64,000 nt of DNA from Hymenobacter mellowenesis (lineage in GTDB: Bacteria; Bacteroidota; Bacteroidia; Cytophagales; Hymenobacteraceae): NCBI RefSeq assembly GCF_030581005.1, contig NZ_JAUQSX010000001.1:744001-808000 (forward strand), read 5' to 3'. Positions 8,940-18,963 of the stretch are shown one piece after another. The stretch's first letter is position 1. Each line of letters begins with the position of its first letter. The position numbers and the translations under genes are program-made. The notes beneath the pieces are model-generated. The model made no database searches and was not told where the DNA came from. It worked only from the letters and a program-made list of their open reading frames with translations.

Positions 8940-9860
8940 ATGCGCCGTCACTTTTACACTAATTTTTGCTTTGCAGGCCTGCTGCTGGTCGGCCTGCTGG
9001 CACTGACCAGCCCCGCCCGCGCCCAAACCGATTTGCTGCGCGACCTCGAAAAACAAACCACCGATTCGACCAAGCGCGAGCCGGTGGCCGCCACGTTCAA
9101 GGGCACGCACATCATCAATGCCCAGTCCGTCGAAACGCCCGGGCACGGCACGCTGGCCTTCCTCATTCAGCACCGCTTCGGCACGCTCAACAGCGGCGCT
9201 TACGAGTTTTTTGGCCTCGACAATGCCGAACTGCGCCTCAGCTTCGAGTACGGCCTGAGCGACCGGCTGGCCGTGGGCGTGGGCCGCAGCTCGCAGGAGA
9301 AAACCTTCGACGGCTTCCTGAAATACCGCGCCCTGCGCCAAACCAGCGGCGCGCGGCCGGTGCCGGTTTCGGTCACCCTGTTTGCGTCGTCGGCCATCAC
9401 CACGCTCAAATTCAACGAAGTGGCCAATACCTCAGAGCGCAGAGTGGGCTCGCGGCTGGACTATGCTTACCAAGTGCTCATCGCCCGCAAGTTCAACTCC
9501 AACCTGTCGGTGCAGCTCATGCCCACGCTTATCCACCGCAACTACGTGGCGCTGGCCGGCATGCAGAACGATGTGTATTCCATCGGGGCGGGCCTGCGCC
9601 AGAAGCTGACCAAGCGCGTAGCCCTCACCGCCGACTATTTCTATGTATTGCCCGGCTACGTGGCCGATAATTTCCATAACGCCCTCGGCCTGGGCGTCGA
9701 CATCGAAACCGGCGGCCACGTGTTCCAACTCCACGTCACCAACTCCAAGGGCATGACCGAGAAGTTCTTCGTGCCCCAAACCGAAGGCAATTTCTTCAAA
9801 GGCGACATCTATTTCGGCTTCACCGTGGCGCGGAATTTCACTATCAAGTCGCAGTTGTAA
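8940..9860 (+). CDS. DUF5777-type outer-membrane beta-barrel protein
   Basis: Protein of 306 residues from the ATG at 8940, which gives a good signal peptide (hydrophobic core CFAGLLLVGLLAL, cleaved after SPARA). The rest is rich in beta-strands with alternating aromatics; GTLAFLIQHRFGTLNSGAYE and LRLSFEYGLSDRLAVGVGRS are typical of the family. Function is unknown, but such barrels are often encoded beside YceI-like proteins and c-type cytochromes, as here. The frame is open upstream into the YceI gene, but those codons do not look like a signal sequence. Confidence 0.8.
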   Translation: MRRHFYTNFCFAGLLLVGLLALTSPARAQTDLLRDLEKQTTDSTKREPVAATFKGTHIINAQSVETPGHGTLAFLIQHRFGTLNSGAYEFFGLDNAELRLSFEYGLSDRLAVGVGRSSQEKTFDGFLKYRALRQTSGARPVPVSVTLFASSAITTLKFNEVANTSERRVGSRLDYAYQVLIARKFNSNLSVQLMPTLIHRNYVALAGMQNDVYSIGAGLRQKLTKRVALTADYFYVLPGYVADNFHNALGLGVDIETGGHVFQLHVTNSKGMTEKFFVPQTEGNFFKGDIYFGFTVARNFTIKSQL

Positions 9861-9871
9861 GGAGGGCGCCT

Positions 9872-10054
9872 GTCATTGCGAGTTGAGCGTAGCGAAACGC
9901 GGCAATCCGTCCTCTCTGACGCGACCAGCCCTGAGTTGTGATGAGCCCTTTCAAAACACAAAAAGCCCCGGCGCTGCGCAGTGCCGGGGCTTTCTCACAT
10001 TAGAATGTTTGTCGCTGAGAACAGGACGGATTGCTTCGCTCCGCTCGCAATGAC
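9872..10054. repeat. Intergenic inverted repeat, GTCATTGCGAG family
   Basis: Arms at about 9872-9914 and 10021-10054 share GTCATTGCGAG, AGCGAA and GCAATCCGTCCT in inverted order with a few differences. A strong terminator hairpin sits in the loop. The element lies between convergent genes. Confidence 0.8.
9962..9993 (-). terminator. Terminator between DUF5777 gene and nfu gene
   Basis: AAAGCCCCGGC pairs with GCCGGGGCTTT. On the minus strand the stem is followed by TTTTTGTGTTTT, so it mainly serves the nfu gene, and it probably acts in both directions. Confidence 0.85.
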
Positions 10055-10066
10055 CGGCGTTTTTGG

Positions 10067-10666
10067 TTACACCAAAATACCTTCGGCCACGACGCTTTGC
10101 ACCTCGGGCACCATGCGCTTGAGCAGGTTTTCGATGCCCGATTTCAGCGTGACGGTGGCCGAGGGGCAGCCGGAGCACGAGCCCTGCAGGTTCACGGTCA
10201 CGATGCCTTCGTGGTAGCTTTTGAAGGTGATGTTGCCGCCGTCCTGTTCCACGGCGGGGCGCACGTAGTTGTCGAGCAGGTCGATGACTTTCTGGGCAAT
10301 CTGGCCTTCCTGCTGGGTGGGGTCGCCGGCCACGGCGGCCTGGGCAGCTTTCTGCTCAGCGGCGGGGTCGACGGTGAAGATGGGGCCGCCGGCCTCCACG
10401 TAGCCTTTCAGAAACTGGCGCAGCTCGGGAATCAACTGCGTCCAGCCCAGGTCGGGCTGCGTTTTGGTCACGGTCACGAAGTTCTGGGCGATGAACACGC
10501 GGCCCACGTAGTCGAAGTTAAACAGCTCCTGCGCCAGCGGCGAGTTGGCGGCGGCTTCGAGGTTGGGGTAATCCACGCTCACGCCATCAACCAGCAGGTT
10601 GTTGTTGAGCACAAATTTCATGCTCTCCGGGTTGGGAGAAGCTTCGGCATAGATGGAAACAGACAT
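10067..10666 (-). CDS. Nfu/NifU-like iron-sulfur scaffold or carrier protein
   Basis: Protein of 199 residues. The N-terminal half is an Nfu_N domain (YAEASPNPESMKFVLN, then LFNFDYVGRVFIAQNFVTVT). The C-terminal half is a NifU C-terminal domain (IDLLDNYVRPAVEQDGGNI) with the cluster-binding CXXC in GSCSGCPSATVTL. It should carry a 4Fe-4S cluster to target apoproteins. The ATG at 10666 starts the conserved domain; the frame is open upstream but that part has no family features. A TACCTTTG -7 element lies upstream on the minus strand at 10715-10722. Confidence 0.92.
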   Translation of the reverse strand: MSVSIYAEASPNPESMKFVLNNNLLVDGVSVDYPNLEAAANSPLAQELFNFDYVGRVFIAQNFVTVTKTQPDLGWTQLIPELRQFLKGYVEAGGPIFTVDPAAEQKAAQAAVAGDPTQQEGQIAQKVIDLLDNYVRPAVEQDGGNITFKSYHEGIVTVNLQGSCSGCPSATVTLKSGIENLLKRMVPEVQSVVAEGILV

Positions 10667-10714
10667 GGCTGGGGGGCTTAAAATCAAGGGGGAAGCTTGA
10701 CGCGTTTGCAGCGG

Positions 10715-10722
10715 CAAAGGTA
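10715..10722 (-). promoter_or_regulatory. -7 promoter element of nfu
   Basis: On the minus strand this reads TACCTTTG, matching the Bacteroidota TAnnTTTG consensus, about 49 bp before the ATG at 10666. No clear -33 TTTG at normal spacing. Confidence 0.6.
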
Positions 10723-10907
10723 CAACCGCGTCGGGGCATCGGAGGTTGCAAATGTAGCTACATTGATTGCCCCGGCCCAGAAAAATACGCGCTGGCACGG
10801 ATGGCGCGCCGGCCCACCCCGGCCCTACCTTGCCGGCGGGCCGAACCGCCGCATCGAAACCGCTGGCTCGGGCCGATAACACGACTTTCTCCCTACTACT
10901 AAGCAGC

Positions 10908-13178
10908 ATGAAATACTTGGCGCCCGCGCTACTAATCGGTTTGGCGCTGCTGAATCCGGCCGAGAGCCGGGGCCAGCAGCTGCCGCCTGATTTGCTCATG
11001 GATGAGACGTTTCAGCAGGCCCGCCACTACTGGGTGGGCCGCATCCCCAACCTGGTGGGGGAGATAACCGCGACTGGCTATTCCTTCCAATCCCTCGGCA
11101 CTACTTTCAGCAACATTCCCATTGAGCCCTACGGACCGGCCCTGAACCAGCAGCAGGACTTTGTGATAGAGGGTGAGTTGCGCGGCCAGGGAAGTTTTGG
11201 CGTGTATTGGGGTGGGCAGCGCGTGGGCACGGCCGAGCAACTCACTACCACGCAGTTGAACCTCGCGCTGGCGGCTCCTACCGCGACGGTATTTCGCTTG
11301 CAAGCCGGCGCCTGGACCATGCTGGCCACCATGCCCCTCCCCACTGCCGTAGCCCCAGCCGATTGGCACACCATCCGCATTGCCCGCGCGGGAGCCGAGG
11401 TAACGTATTGGGTAGATGGCCACCAAGTGCTGCGGCAGCCCTGGCCCAACCCGCCCGGCCCGGACTTCGGCCTGACGGTGGAATCCGGGGGCGCCGTGAC
11501 CCTGCGCCGCCTGCGCCTCTGGCACCACCACCCCATTCGGCTGGCCCCGGGCCTGCCCGCTACTCTGAAGCGCGAACGCCTGGAGGCCCCCAGCCTGAAC
11601 ACGGAGCGCTATGAAGTGACTCCGCTGGTTTCGGCCGACGGGCGGTTCCTGTATTTCTCGCGGGTGATGGGCAATTACAACGCCCTCGACGATGCCATAG
11701 CCTTCAACTCCGACGTCTACGTGGCCGAACGCAACTCCGATGGCAGCTGGGGACACGTACAGGCGCTGGGGCCACCCATCAATACAGCCGCTTCGGACTA
11801 CCCCCAGCACGTGTCGCCCGATGGCCAAACGCTGCTCATCAACAACCGCTACGGACCGGACGGCAATCTGCTGGGCCCGGGCTTGTCGCGCACCCGCCAC
11901 CTCCCCGATGGTACCTGGACCGTCCCCGAGGCCCTGCCCGAAGGCACCGGCTACCGGCCGGACTTTGCGCGGCGCAACTCGACGTATTGCCTCGATGCCA
12001 GCGGCACCATCCTGCTACGCTCGGCGTCTCTCACCACGGCACTCGGCAACACCGACCTTTACCTCTGCCGGCGTCAGCCGGACGGTTCCTGGTCGGCCCC
12101 GGCCCTGCTGCCTGCCCCCATCAATACGCCCGCCCGAGAGGTATCCCCTTTTCTGGCTCCCGATGGCAAAACCCTCTATTTCGCCTCGGATGGCCACCCC
12201 GGCTACGGAGGGCTCGACATTTTTATGAGCACCCGCCTCGATGATACCTGGACCCGGTGGAGCGAGCCGCTGAACCTGGGACCAAGCATCAACACGCCGC
12301 TGGGCGACAGCTATTATTCCACCTCCGCCGCCGGCGACGTGGCCTATTTGGTGAGCGATACCGGACCGGGGCACCTGGGCGATATCTTTCGGGTGGTGCT
12401 GCCAGCGGCGCTCAAGCCGGCCCCCGCCGTGCTGGTGCGCGGCCGGGTGCTCGACGCCCGCACGGGCCAAGCCATTACCACGGCCGAGGTGCGCTACGAG
12501 CAGCTGCCCACCGGCACCGAGGCCGGCGTGGTGCTGCCCGCCGTGGCCGGCTCGTTCGAAGCCACCCTGCCGGCCGGGCAGCAGTACGGCCTGCGCGCCA
12601 CGGCCCCCGGCTACCTGTCGGTGAATGAAAGCCTGAACCTGACTACGGCCACGAAATACGGCCAGGTAACCCAGGACCTGTACCTCATGCCCCTGACGGC
12701 GCCCACCGAAGCACTGGCCGCCAAAGCGACGGCCCTGCAAGTTGCCCGCCCCGCCGCTGCCGCCGTGCCCCGGCAGTTGAGTGGTGTGGCCGTGGCGCCG
12801 CCCGTGGCCATCGCGGCCGCAGCCGAAGAACACATTGCCCTGAACAACCTGTTTTTCGTGCGCGGCAAGGCCGAATTGCTGCCAGCTTCCTTCCCCGAGC
12901 TCAACCGCCTGGCCCAGACGCTGACCGAGCACCCGGGCCTGGAAATCCGCCTCGACGGCCATACCGACAACACCGGCGACGCCAAGGACCCCAAGCCCAA
13001 CCAGGTGCTCAGCGAGCAGCGCACCCAGGCGGTGAAGGCCTATCTAGTGCGGCAAAAAATTGCGCCCGCTCGCCTCAGCACCCGGGGCTACGGGGGCTCG
13101 CGGCCCGTGGCGGCCAACGACACTGAGGCCAACAAAGCCCGCAATCGCCGCGTCGAATTTGTGATTGTGAAGCGTTAA
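10908..13178 (+). CDS. OmpA-family protein with PD40 propeller-like region
   Basis: Protein of 756 residues. The ATG at 10908 gives a signal peptide ([20 protein letters not shown]). An N-terminal region resembling a laminin/LamG-like domain (about 25-210) is followed by WD40-like PD40 motifs ([43 protein letters not shown]), a carboxypeptidase-regulatory-like beta-sandwich ([19 protein letters not shown]), and a C-terminal OmpA peptidoglycan-binding domain ([14 protein letters not shown] ... [15 protein letters not shown]). Such proteins tether the outer membrane or surface complexes to peptidoglycan, and similar ones (PorE-like) belong to type IX secretion, which is possible but unproven here. 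Its stop codon overlaps that of convergent aroC in a shared TTAA (13175-13178). Confidence 0.85.
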   Translation: MKYLAPALLIGLALLNPAESRGQQLPPDLLMDETFQQARHYWVGRIPNLVGEITATGYSFQSLGTTFSNIPIEPYGPALNQQQDFVIEGELRGQGSFGVYWGGQRVGTAEQLTTTQLNLALAAPTATVFRLQAGAWTMLATMPLPTAVAPADWHTIRIARAGAEVTYWVDGHQVLRQPWPNPPGPDFGLTVESGGAVTLRRLRLWHHHPIRLAPGLPATLKRERLEAPSLNTERYEVTPLVSADGRFLYFSRVMGNYNALDDAIAFNSDVYVAERNSDGSWGHVQALGPPINTAASDYPQHVSPDGQTLLINNRYGPDGNLLGPGLSRTRHLPDGTWTVPEALPEGTGYRPDFARRNSTYCLDASGTILLRSASLTTALGNTDLYLCRRQPDGSWSAPALLPAPINTPAREVSPFLAPDGKTLYFASDGHPGYGGLDIFMSTRLDDTWTRWSEPLNLGPSINTPLGDSYYSTSAAGDVAYLVSDTGPGHLGDIFRVVLPAALKPAPAVLVRGRVLDARTGQAITTAEVRYEQLPTGTEAGVVLPAVAGSFEATLPAGQQYGLRATAPGYLSVNESLNLTTATKYGQVTQDLYLMPLTAPTEALAAKATALQVARPAAAAVPRQLSGVAVAPPVAIAAAAEEHIALNNLFFVRGKAELLPASFPELNRLAQTLTEHPGLEIRLDGHTDNTGDAKDPKPNQVLSEQRTQAVKAYLVRQKIAPARLSTRGYGGSRPVAANDTEANKARNRRVEFVIVKR

Positions 13179-14254
13179 AGCCGGTTGGAGCGGGCCCGCA
13201 GCAGCAAATCGGCCAGCACCAGCTGCGTCATGGCTTCTACGATGGGCACGGCGCGGGGCAGCACGCAGGCATCGTGGCGGCCGCGGCCCACCAGCGTCAC
13301 GGCCTCGCCCTGGTCGTTGATGGTTTGCTGGGGCTGGAGCAGCGTAGCCACTGGCTTGAAGGCGACGCGGAAATAAATGTCCTGGCCGTTGCTGATGCCG
13401 CCCTGGCTGCCGCCGCTGTGGTTGGTGCGGGTGCGCACGGCGCCGGTTTCGTCGGTGTAAAATTCGTCGTTGTGCACCGAGCCGGGCAGCTTCGTGCCTT
13501 CAAACCCGGAGCCGAATTCAAACCCTTTCACCGCATTGATGCTGAGCAAGGCGTGTCCCAGCACGGCCGGCAGCTTGTCGAACACGGGCTCGCCCAGCCC
13601 GGCGGGCACATGGCGCGCTACGCCCGTAATCACGCCGCCCACCGTATCGCGCGCCGCCTGGGCCGCCCGGATGCGGGCCTCCATCAGCGCGGCCGTTTCG
13701 GGGTGCGGGCAGCGCACGGGGTTGCTGTCGATGAGGCTTAAGTCCAGCTCCTGATACTCCAGAGGCACTTCTACCTCACCCACGGCCGACACGTAGGCGG
13801 CAATTTCGACCCCGAAATGCGCCAGCAGCTGCATGGCCACGGCGCCGGCCGCCACGCGGGCAGCCGTTTCGCGGGCCGAGCTGCGGCCGCCGCCGCGGTA
13901 GTCGCGCCGGCCGTATTTCACGTCGTAGGTGTAGTCGGCGTGGCTGGCGCGGTAGGCGTGGGCAATGTGCGAGTAGTCGTCGGAGCGCTGGTCAGCGTTC
14001 GGGATGAACAGGCTGATGGGCGTGCCGGTGGTAAAGCCCTCAAACAGGCCCGACTGAATCTGGACGGTATCAGCCTCCTTGCGCGGCGTGGTGAGGTCAG
14101 ACTGGCCGGGTCGGCGCCGGTCCAGCGCCGCCTGAATCTGCGCGGCCTCCACGGCCACACCGGCCGGGCAGCCGTCGATAGTCACGCCGATGCCCGCCCC
14201 GTGCGACTCGCCAAAGGTGGTGATGCGAAAGAGGGAGCCGAAGGTGTTGGACAT
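13175..14254 (-). CDS. aroC: Chorismate synthase
   Basis: Last enzyme of the shikimate pathway: converts 5-enolpyruvylshikimate-3-phosphate to chorismate with reduced FMN, in the cytoplasm. The 359-residue length is normal. Family signatures are clear: [20 protein letters not shown] at the N-terminus, [37 protein letters not shown], and later [20 protein letters not shown]. The ATG at 14254 begins the conserved sequence directly. The 3' end shares a TTAA stop overlap with the convergent OmpA gene. Confidence 0.97.
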   Translation of the reverse strand: MSNTFGSLFRITTFGESHGAGIGVTIDGCPAGVAVEAAQIQAALDRRRPGQSDLTTPRKEADTVQIQSGLFEGFTTGTPISLFIPNADQRSDDYSHIAHAYRASHADYTYDVKYGRRDYRGGGRSSARETAARVAAGAVAMQLLAHFGVEIAAYVSAVGEVEVPLEYQELDLSLIDSNPVRCPHPETAALMEARIRAAQAARDTVGGVITGVARHVPAGLGEPVFDKLPAVLGHALLSINAVKGFEFGSGFEGTKLPGSVHNDEFYTDETGAVRTRTNHSGGSQGGISNGQDIYFRVAFKPVATLLQPQQTINDQGEAVTLVGRGRHDACVLPRAVPIVEAMTQLVLADLLLRARSNRL

Positions 14255-14274
14255 AGTTTTAATGATTAAAAAAG

Positions 14275-14389
14275 AACGTCATGCAGAGCGTAGCGAAGCA
14301 TCTTGCCCGCCACAATAATTATTATCGTTCGCGTCACAGAATTAATTGCTGCCACTGGCGAGATGCTTCGCTACGCTCTGCATGACGTT
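14275..14389. repeat. Intergenic inverted repeat, CATGCAGAGCG family
   Basis: Perfect 29 bp arms at 14275-14303 and 14361-14389 (core GTCATGCAGAGCG ... GAAGCATCT) with an AT-rich 57 bp loop. It lies between batD and aroC, both on the minus strand. Confidence 0.95.
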
Positions 14390-14415
14390 TTTTCTCCCCA
14401 GCACTGGCCCCAAAA

Positions 14416-15936
14416 CTACGCCCGCTGCCCCGCCCGCCACCAGCCGAAGGCCGCCACCCCGGCCAGCCCGATGAGCAGCCAGTCGGCGTAGCGGCGCACG
14501 TCGCGGTACACGTCCATCGACTGCAGGGTGTCGTCGGCACTGGCCAGCGCGGGGCCGTAGAAGGGGTCGTCCTCGGGCCTGGGCAAGGGGGCGGGGGCCG
14601 CCACCACGCCGCGCACATCGGGGCGCACTTCGGGCCGGAGCGTGTCGTAGCGCGCCTTAGTTGGGTTGAAAACCACCAGGCTGATGAGGCTGTCGAGCGG
14701 CAGCACGCCCGGGCGGCGCGCCACCAGCCGGTAGCGAAACATTTTGCGCCCGCCGCCCGGCACGGGTTCTTCTTTCACCTCGGAGCCAAACACTTCCAGC
14801 CCCGGGCGGGTGGGCCACGCGGGTGCCAGCACGGCCGCCAGGTTGCCGCGGCCCTCTACCCCGAATGAGTAAGTGAACGACTCGCCCACCCGAAATTGGG
14901 TGCGGCTGATGGCCTCCCGCACCTCAAACGAACCCACTGCCACCGCGCCCTGTCGAGCCGCCTGCGGCAAGGCCCGCACCTGCACCGCCACGCCCGGCGC
15001 GTAGTAGGTTTTGTAACCCGCCAGGCGGTTGTCCTGGCCCGGCTCGGGCTTTTTCAGCACTTTGAATTTCACCATCGTCAGGGCCAGGGGCGGGAAGCGC
15101 AGAGGCTGGGCCGTGAGCGGATAATAAATATTTTCGGCCAGCCGGAAGCGCAGGTATTTCTGGCCCAGGTGGCGCACGGTATCGGGCGTAACGCTGGCTT
15201 CTGGGCCGGGCTCCTGCCATGCCGTAGGCTGGTGCAGCTCGTGCAGCAGCGGCGGCAGCTGGTCGTTGAAATCGTGAAAGGCCAGCAGGGCCTGGTCTTC
15301 GGGCTTGAGGTAGAAATACAGGCCCACGCGCACGCCTTCGCCCACAAACACGCGCGGCTGCTCGGCCACCACCGCCAGAAAGGCGTGGTCGGGCACGTCC
15401 TGGTAGAGCACGGCCTTGGGCTTGCCAAACATCTTGTCGAGGTCGGCCACGGCTTGCAGGGGCGCGGTGGGGTTGGCCGGCTTGGTGAGGGTGCCGGGGT
15501 TGGGCACCGGGGCCGGGCCCACGTGCACGGTGTTGCCGCCGCCGCGCAGCACCACTCCGTTCACCGTGATTTGGAAGGGTTTGATGACGACATCGCCTTC
15601 GCCGTAGGGCACGTAGCGCTGCGTGATGGTCACATCCACGAAGCGCCGGCCCTGCACCGTGCGCGTGGTATTGGTGCGGGTTTTGCCGGTTTTTTTGAAG
15701 CCTTCCAGCTCGGGGAATTCGGAATATTTTTCCAGGGTGCCGCCTCGCAGCCGGAACGCCAGCGTGAAAACGCCCGTGACGGGCAGCGCAGCCGGGCCCG
15801 GAACCAGGGCCACGTCGGCCGGCGCGGTGCTGGCGGGCTTGGACGGGCTAGTGGCGGGGGCAGCGGGCTGCGCGGCGGCCGCTGCCGCCCCCACCAGCCA
15901 CCAGAGCCACAGCATTTGCCTAAAAAGTATTCGCAT
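14416..15936 (-). CDS. batD: BatD-like oxygen-tolerance family membrane protein
   Basis: Protein of 506 residues with an N-terminal signal (MRILFRQMLWLWWLVGAAAA), a large periplasmic beta-sandwich region and a C-terminal membrane helix (DWLLIGLAGVAAFGWW) with a short basic tail. BatD features include QRYVPYGEGDVVIKPFQITV, FVGEGVRVGLYFYLK and the second repeat VREAISRTQFRVGESFTYSF. In other Bacteroidota batD usually sits with moxR and batA/B/C; here it is alone, and the only moxR in view is near 52 kb. Role in the Bat pathway is poorly defined. An Ala/Pro-rich linker follows the signal. A TACTTTTA -7-like box lies on the minus strand at 15960-15967. Confidence 0.8.
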   Translation of the reverse strand: MRILFRQMLWLWWLVGAAAAAAQPAAPATSPSKPASTAPADVALVPGPAALPVTGVFTLAFRLRGGTLEKYSEFPELEGFKKTGKTRTNTTRTVQGRRFVDVTITQRYVPYGEGDVVIKPFQITVNGVVLRGGGNTVHVGPAPVPNPGTLTKPANPTAPLQAVADLDKMFGKPKAVLYQDVPDHAFLAVVAEQPRVFVGEGVRVGLYFYLKPEDQALLAFHDFNDQLPPLLHELHQPTAWQEPGPEASVTPDTVRHLGQKYLRFRLAENIYYPLTAQPLRFPPLALTMVKFKVLKKPEPGQDNRLAGYKTYYAPGVAVQVRALPQAARQGAVAVGSFEVREAISRTQFRVGESFTYSFGVEGRGNLAAVLAPAWPTRPGLEVFGSEVKEEPVPGGGRKMFRYRLVARRPGVLPLDSLISLVVFNPTKARYDTLRPEVRPDVRGVVAAPAPLPRPEDDPFYGPALASADDTLQSMDVYRDVRRYADWLLIGLAGVAAFGWWRAGQRA

Positions 15937-16211
15937 AGTTGCCGGCGCTTTAGCAGACCTTAAAAGTAGCCCTCAGCAACGGAATCCCCACTTTTTAGCA
16001 ATGCTGTCAATCCTGATATAATCAACTTTTACAGCATTCGCAACACAAAATTTGGGTTTTATGAATCCTTCATACTCCCTGTTGCCGTATCTGCCCACAC
16101 AACACCTCAACAATGCTGGCTTAATTCTCCAAAAAATGGCTCTTCGGCGCCGTGCGGATTCTTATTGCCTTTTCCCACCAAATCGTTTTTTTCACCTAAC
16201 CTATTTTCACC
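15937..16211. other. Divergent intergenic region, batD / ferritin-like array
   Basis: Gap of 275 bp between divergent genes and AT-richer than its surroundings. Apart from the minus-strand TACTTTTA box near 15960 I see no hairpin, repeat or RNA gene. It should hold the promoter of the ferritin-like array, which I could not place. Confidence 0.5.
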
Positions 16212-16985
16212 ATGTCCGACAATCTCCAGCCCCGTGGCTCCGACGATGCTTCGTTCGCCCAGCCGCTGTACACGCCCATTAAGCGTCGCTCCTTCTTCAT
16301 GTATGCCGGCGCCACGGCAGGTGCTACGGCCCTGGTGATGGCCGGCTGCTCGAAAGACAACGACCCTGTTACTTCTGATAACCTCATCAATGTGGGCTCG
16401 GGTGATACCGGCGTGCTGAACTACGCCTATGCGCTGGAGCAACTCGAAGCCGGTTTCTACACCCGCCTGCGCACCGGCACCTACTACACCGGCCTGGGCT
16501 CTGCCAGCGCCGAGAAGCAGATTCTGGACGACCTCTACTACCACGAAGTTATTCACCGCGAATTCTTCAAGGCGGCCATCACGAGCGGCCGCATCAGCGA
16601 CAGCCTGACGCCGGACTTCTCCAAAATTGACTTCAACAGCCGCACCAGCGTGCTGGGCACTGCCATGGCGTTCGAAGACCTCGGCGTAGCGGCTTACAAC
16701 GGCGCGGGCCAGTACATCAGCTCGCCGCTGTACCTCACGCTGGCCGGCAAAATCGTATCGGTGGAAGCACGCCACGCCGCCATCATCCGCGACTTGGTGA
16801 TGGAAGGCTCGTTCGTAGGCAACGACGTCGTGACCATCAGCAGCGCCAACAACAGCGCCAGCGCCGGCGGGGCCGGTTCCAGCGGCTCCAGCCAGGAGCG
16901 CTCGAAGACGCCGTCCGAAGTAGTGGCCGTGGCCAACACTTTCCTGGCCGAAGGCTCCAAGCTCAACGTTTCGGGCCTGAAATAA
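16212..16985 (+). CDS. Ferritin-like protein, pair 1 member A (Tat/lipoprotein signal)
   Basis: Protein of 257 residues of the ferritin-like superfamily (PF13668-type). The N-terminus has a twin-arginine motif (IKRRSFF, R25-R26), a hydrophobic run and a lipobox with C46 (LVMAGC). The four-helix bundle keeps a full set of candidate di-metal ligands: E76/E79 in ALEQLEAGFY, E112 and H115 in HEVIHREF, E155 in AFEDLGVAAY, and E185 and H188 in VEARHA. It is followed 35 bp later by member B. Iron or manganese binding and a desiccation or oxidative-stress role are inferred from relatives; the substrate is unknown. Confidence 0.85.
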   Translation: MSDNLQPRGSDDASFAQPLYTPIKRRSFFMYAGATAGATALVMAGCSKDNDPVTSDNLINVGSGDTGVLNYAYALEQLEAGFYTRLRTGTYYTGLGSASAEKQILDDLYYHEVIHREFFKAAITSGRISDSLTPDFSKIDFNSRTSVLGTAMAFEDLGVAAYNGAGQYISSPLYLTLAGKIVSVEARHAAIIRDLVMEGSFVGNDVVTISSANNSASAGGAGSSGSSQERSKTPSEVVAVANTFLAEGSKLNVSGLK

Positions 16986-17020
16986 TATCCCTTTCTCTTC
17001 AACTCTGAATTCTCTTCGCC

Positions 17021-17995
17021 ATGAATTTTTTCCAAATCATCTCGGAAATCGAGAAAGTGGACCCGGAAGTGTACGACCGCCTCGACTCGCGTCGCAGCAT
17101 TTTCAAGCACATGACCGGTCTCGGCCAGAAGCTCACGGCGGCTGCCGTGCCGCTGGCGCTGGGTGCCATTTTCAATAAAGCGTATGCCCAGACGCCAGTG
17201 GGCGCTACGGTGAACGATGTGCTCAACTTCGCTCTGAGCCTGGAGTACCTGGAATCGTATTTCTACAACGCCGGCCAGGCTTCTACTACCTTGCAGAGTG
17301 GCCTCAGCGCGACCAATAAGGCGGCGCTGGAACTCATCAGAATCGATGAGGCCAACCACGTAACCTTCCTGCGCGGGGTGCTGGGCACGGCGGCTATTGC
17401 GGCCCCCACCACTGCTACGTTCGACTTCACCGGCGGCAAGGGTTCCGCTGGCGGCCCATTTGCCGACGTATTCACCAACCCGGCCACCTACCTCGCTGTG
17501 GCCCAGTCGCTGGAAGATACCGGCGTGCGTGCCTACAAAGGCGGCGCAGCGCTGTTGATGAGCAACAAAACTGTGCTCACGGCGGCCCTCAACATTCACT
17601 CGGTGGAAGCCCGCCACGCTTCTCGTCTGCGCGCCATGCGCCGCGCCGGCCCCAACAATAATGCTGCCTCGCAAGGCGTGCCGGTGGCACCTTACAACGC
17701 TGCCCCCAAAAGCTGGATTTCCGGTACCGACAACGGTGGTGCTTCGCCTACCCAGACGGCTCCTATCTACGGCGCGGGCAACAACACCAACGCCCCTACG
17801 AACGTGACGTTTGATGCCGAAAGCAACACCACCCAAGGCGGTACGAACCTGACTGGTTTGCCCAACACCACCGGCCTGTCGGCGGCCGCCTTCGCTGTGG
17901 CTATCACGGAGGCTTTTGATGAGGCCCTCGACGTGACGACGGTAAAAACCATCGCCCGCACCTTTGTAGTGAACGGCAGCACCTTCCTGGCGTAG
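17021..17995 (+). CDS. Ferritin-like protein, pair 1 member B (Tat signal)
   Basis: Protein of 324 residues beginning MNFFQII, a start shared with the paralogue at 18964. The signal lies unusually deep: SRRSIFK near residues 23-29 looks like a Tat motif, then LTAAAVPLALGAIF and a cleavage site after KAYA. Di-metal ligands are complete: E75/E78 (LEYLESYFY), E110 and H113 (DEANH), E165 (LEDTGVRAY), E196 and H199 (VEARHA). A Gly/Asn/Thr-rich C-terminal segment (about 205-290) is longer than in the other members. Probably co-transcribed with member A, ending at the terminator near 18030. Confidence 0.85.
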   Translation: MNFFQIISEIEKVDPEVYDRLDSRRSIFKHMTGLGQKLTAAAVPLALGAIFNKAYAQTPVGATVNDVLNFALSLEYLESYFYNAGQASTTLQSGLSATNKAALELIRIDEANHVTFLRGVLGTAAIAAPTTATFDFTGGKGSAGGPFADVFTNPATYLAVAQSLEDTGVRAYKGGAALLMSNKTVLTAALNIHSVEARHASRLRAMRRAGPNNNAASQGVPVAPYNAAPKSWISGTDNGGASPTQTAPIYGAGNNTNAPTNVTFDAESNTTQGGTNLTGLPNTTGLSAAAFAVAITEAFDEALDVTTVKTIARTFVVNGSTFLA

Positions 17996-18026
17996 CCTTT
18001 CGGCTCTGCCACGTAATTTGCCAATG

Positions 18027-18059
18027 AAAAGGGCTGACCTGCGGGTCGGCCCTTTTTTT
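18027..18059 (+). terminator. Terminator after ferritin pair 1
   Basis: GGGCTGACC and GGTCGGCCC form a stem with a TGCG-type loop (one G-T pair), followed by seven T. Confidence 0.9.
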
Positions 18060-18238
18060 GTGCCCGCCAGGCAGCCAGCGCGGCGCCTGTTGGGTAGCTG
18101 TTGCGGTCCCGACGAGCGACTTCCGTTGCCGGGCCGTTACTTTTACTTGTTCAACCGTACAACCTCCGGGCCTTGCGTGGGCTCTTGCTTGTTGTAGCAA
18201 GGCTTGGGCGGGTGCCCAGCCTCATATTTTGTTTTTTC

Positions 18239-18931
18239 ATGTCTGATACTCTTCAGCCGCTGCACACGCCCATCAAGCGGCGCTCGTTTTTCCAATATGC
18301 CGGCGCCACGGCGGGAGCTACGGCCCTCGCGCTGGCCGGCTGCTCCAAAGACAGCGACCCGGCGGCCATTGTCCCGGTCAGCAGCATTAGCCTTGGCACC
18401 GGCGATGTGGGCATGCTCAACTACGCGTATGCGCTGGAGCAGCTCGAAGCCGCCTTTTATGCGCAGGTGGTGAAAACGCCGGCCGCCGATTTTCTGTCCG
18501 GCGAGCTGGCCTACTTCACCCAGATTGCCACCCACGAAGCCATTCACCGCGACTTTCTGAAAACCGCCATTTCCGGCGCGGGCGGCTCGCTGCTGCCCAC
18601 GCTCACACCCATTTTTACCAGCATCAACTTCAGCAGCCGGGCCAGTGTGCTGAACGCCGCCAAAACGTTTGAAGACCTGGGCGTGGCCGCCTACAACGGC
18701 GCGGGCGTGCTGCTGAAATCGCAGACCTACCTCACTATTGCCGGCCAGATTGTGTCGGTGGAGGCCCGCCACGCCGCCCTCATCCGCGACCTGCTGTCAC
18801 CGGGCTCATTTGCCGACGACAACCAGGTGGACGCCACCGGCCTCGACAAGCAGATGACACCCACCGACGTCATCGCCGCCGCCCAGCCCTTCATCACCGA
18901 GAAGCTGGACGCCAGCAGCGTGGGCAAGTAG
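18239..18931 (+). CDS. Ferritin-like protein, pair 2 member A (Tat/lipoprotein signal)
   Basis: Protein of 230 residues and the closest paralogue of the gene at 16212 (both start MSD.LQP and share TPIKRRSFF.YAGATAGATAL). The ATG at 18239 is chosen because it matches that paralogue; upstream in-frame codons are intergenic. Lipobox cysteine is C35 (ALAGC). Metal ligands are complete: E67/E70, E100 and H103 (HEAIHRDF), E145, E175 and H178. It lies 32 bp before member B. A TACTTTTA box at 18138-18145 may be its promoter. Confidence 0.85.
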   Translation: MSDTLQPLHTPIKRRSFFQYAGATAGATALALAGCSKDSDPAAIVPVSSISLGTGDVGMLNYAYALEQLEAAFYAQVVKTPAADFLSGELAYFTQIATHEAIHRDFLKTAISGAGGSLLPTLTPIFTSINFSSRASVLNAAKTFEDLGVAAYNGAGVLLKSQTYLTIAGQIVSVEARHAALIRDLLSPGSFADDNQVDATGLDKQMTPTDVIAAAQPFITEKLDASSVGK

Positions 18932-18963
18932 CCCGTTTTCCTCCCTTCGTCATTCTTCGCATC

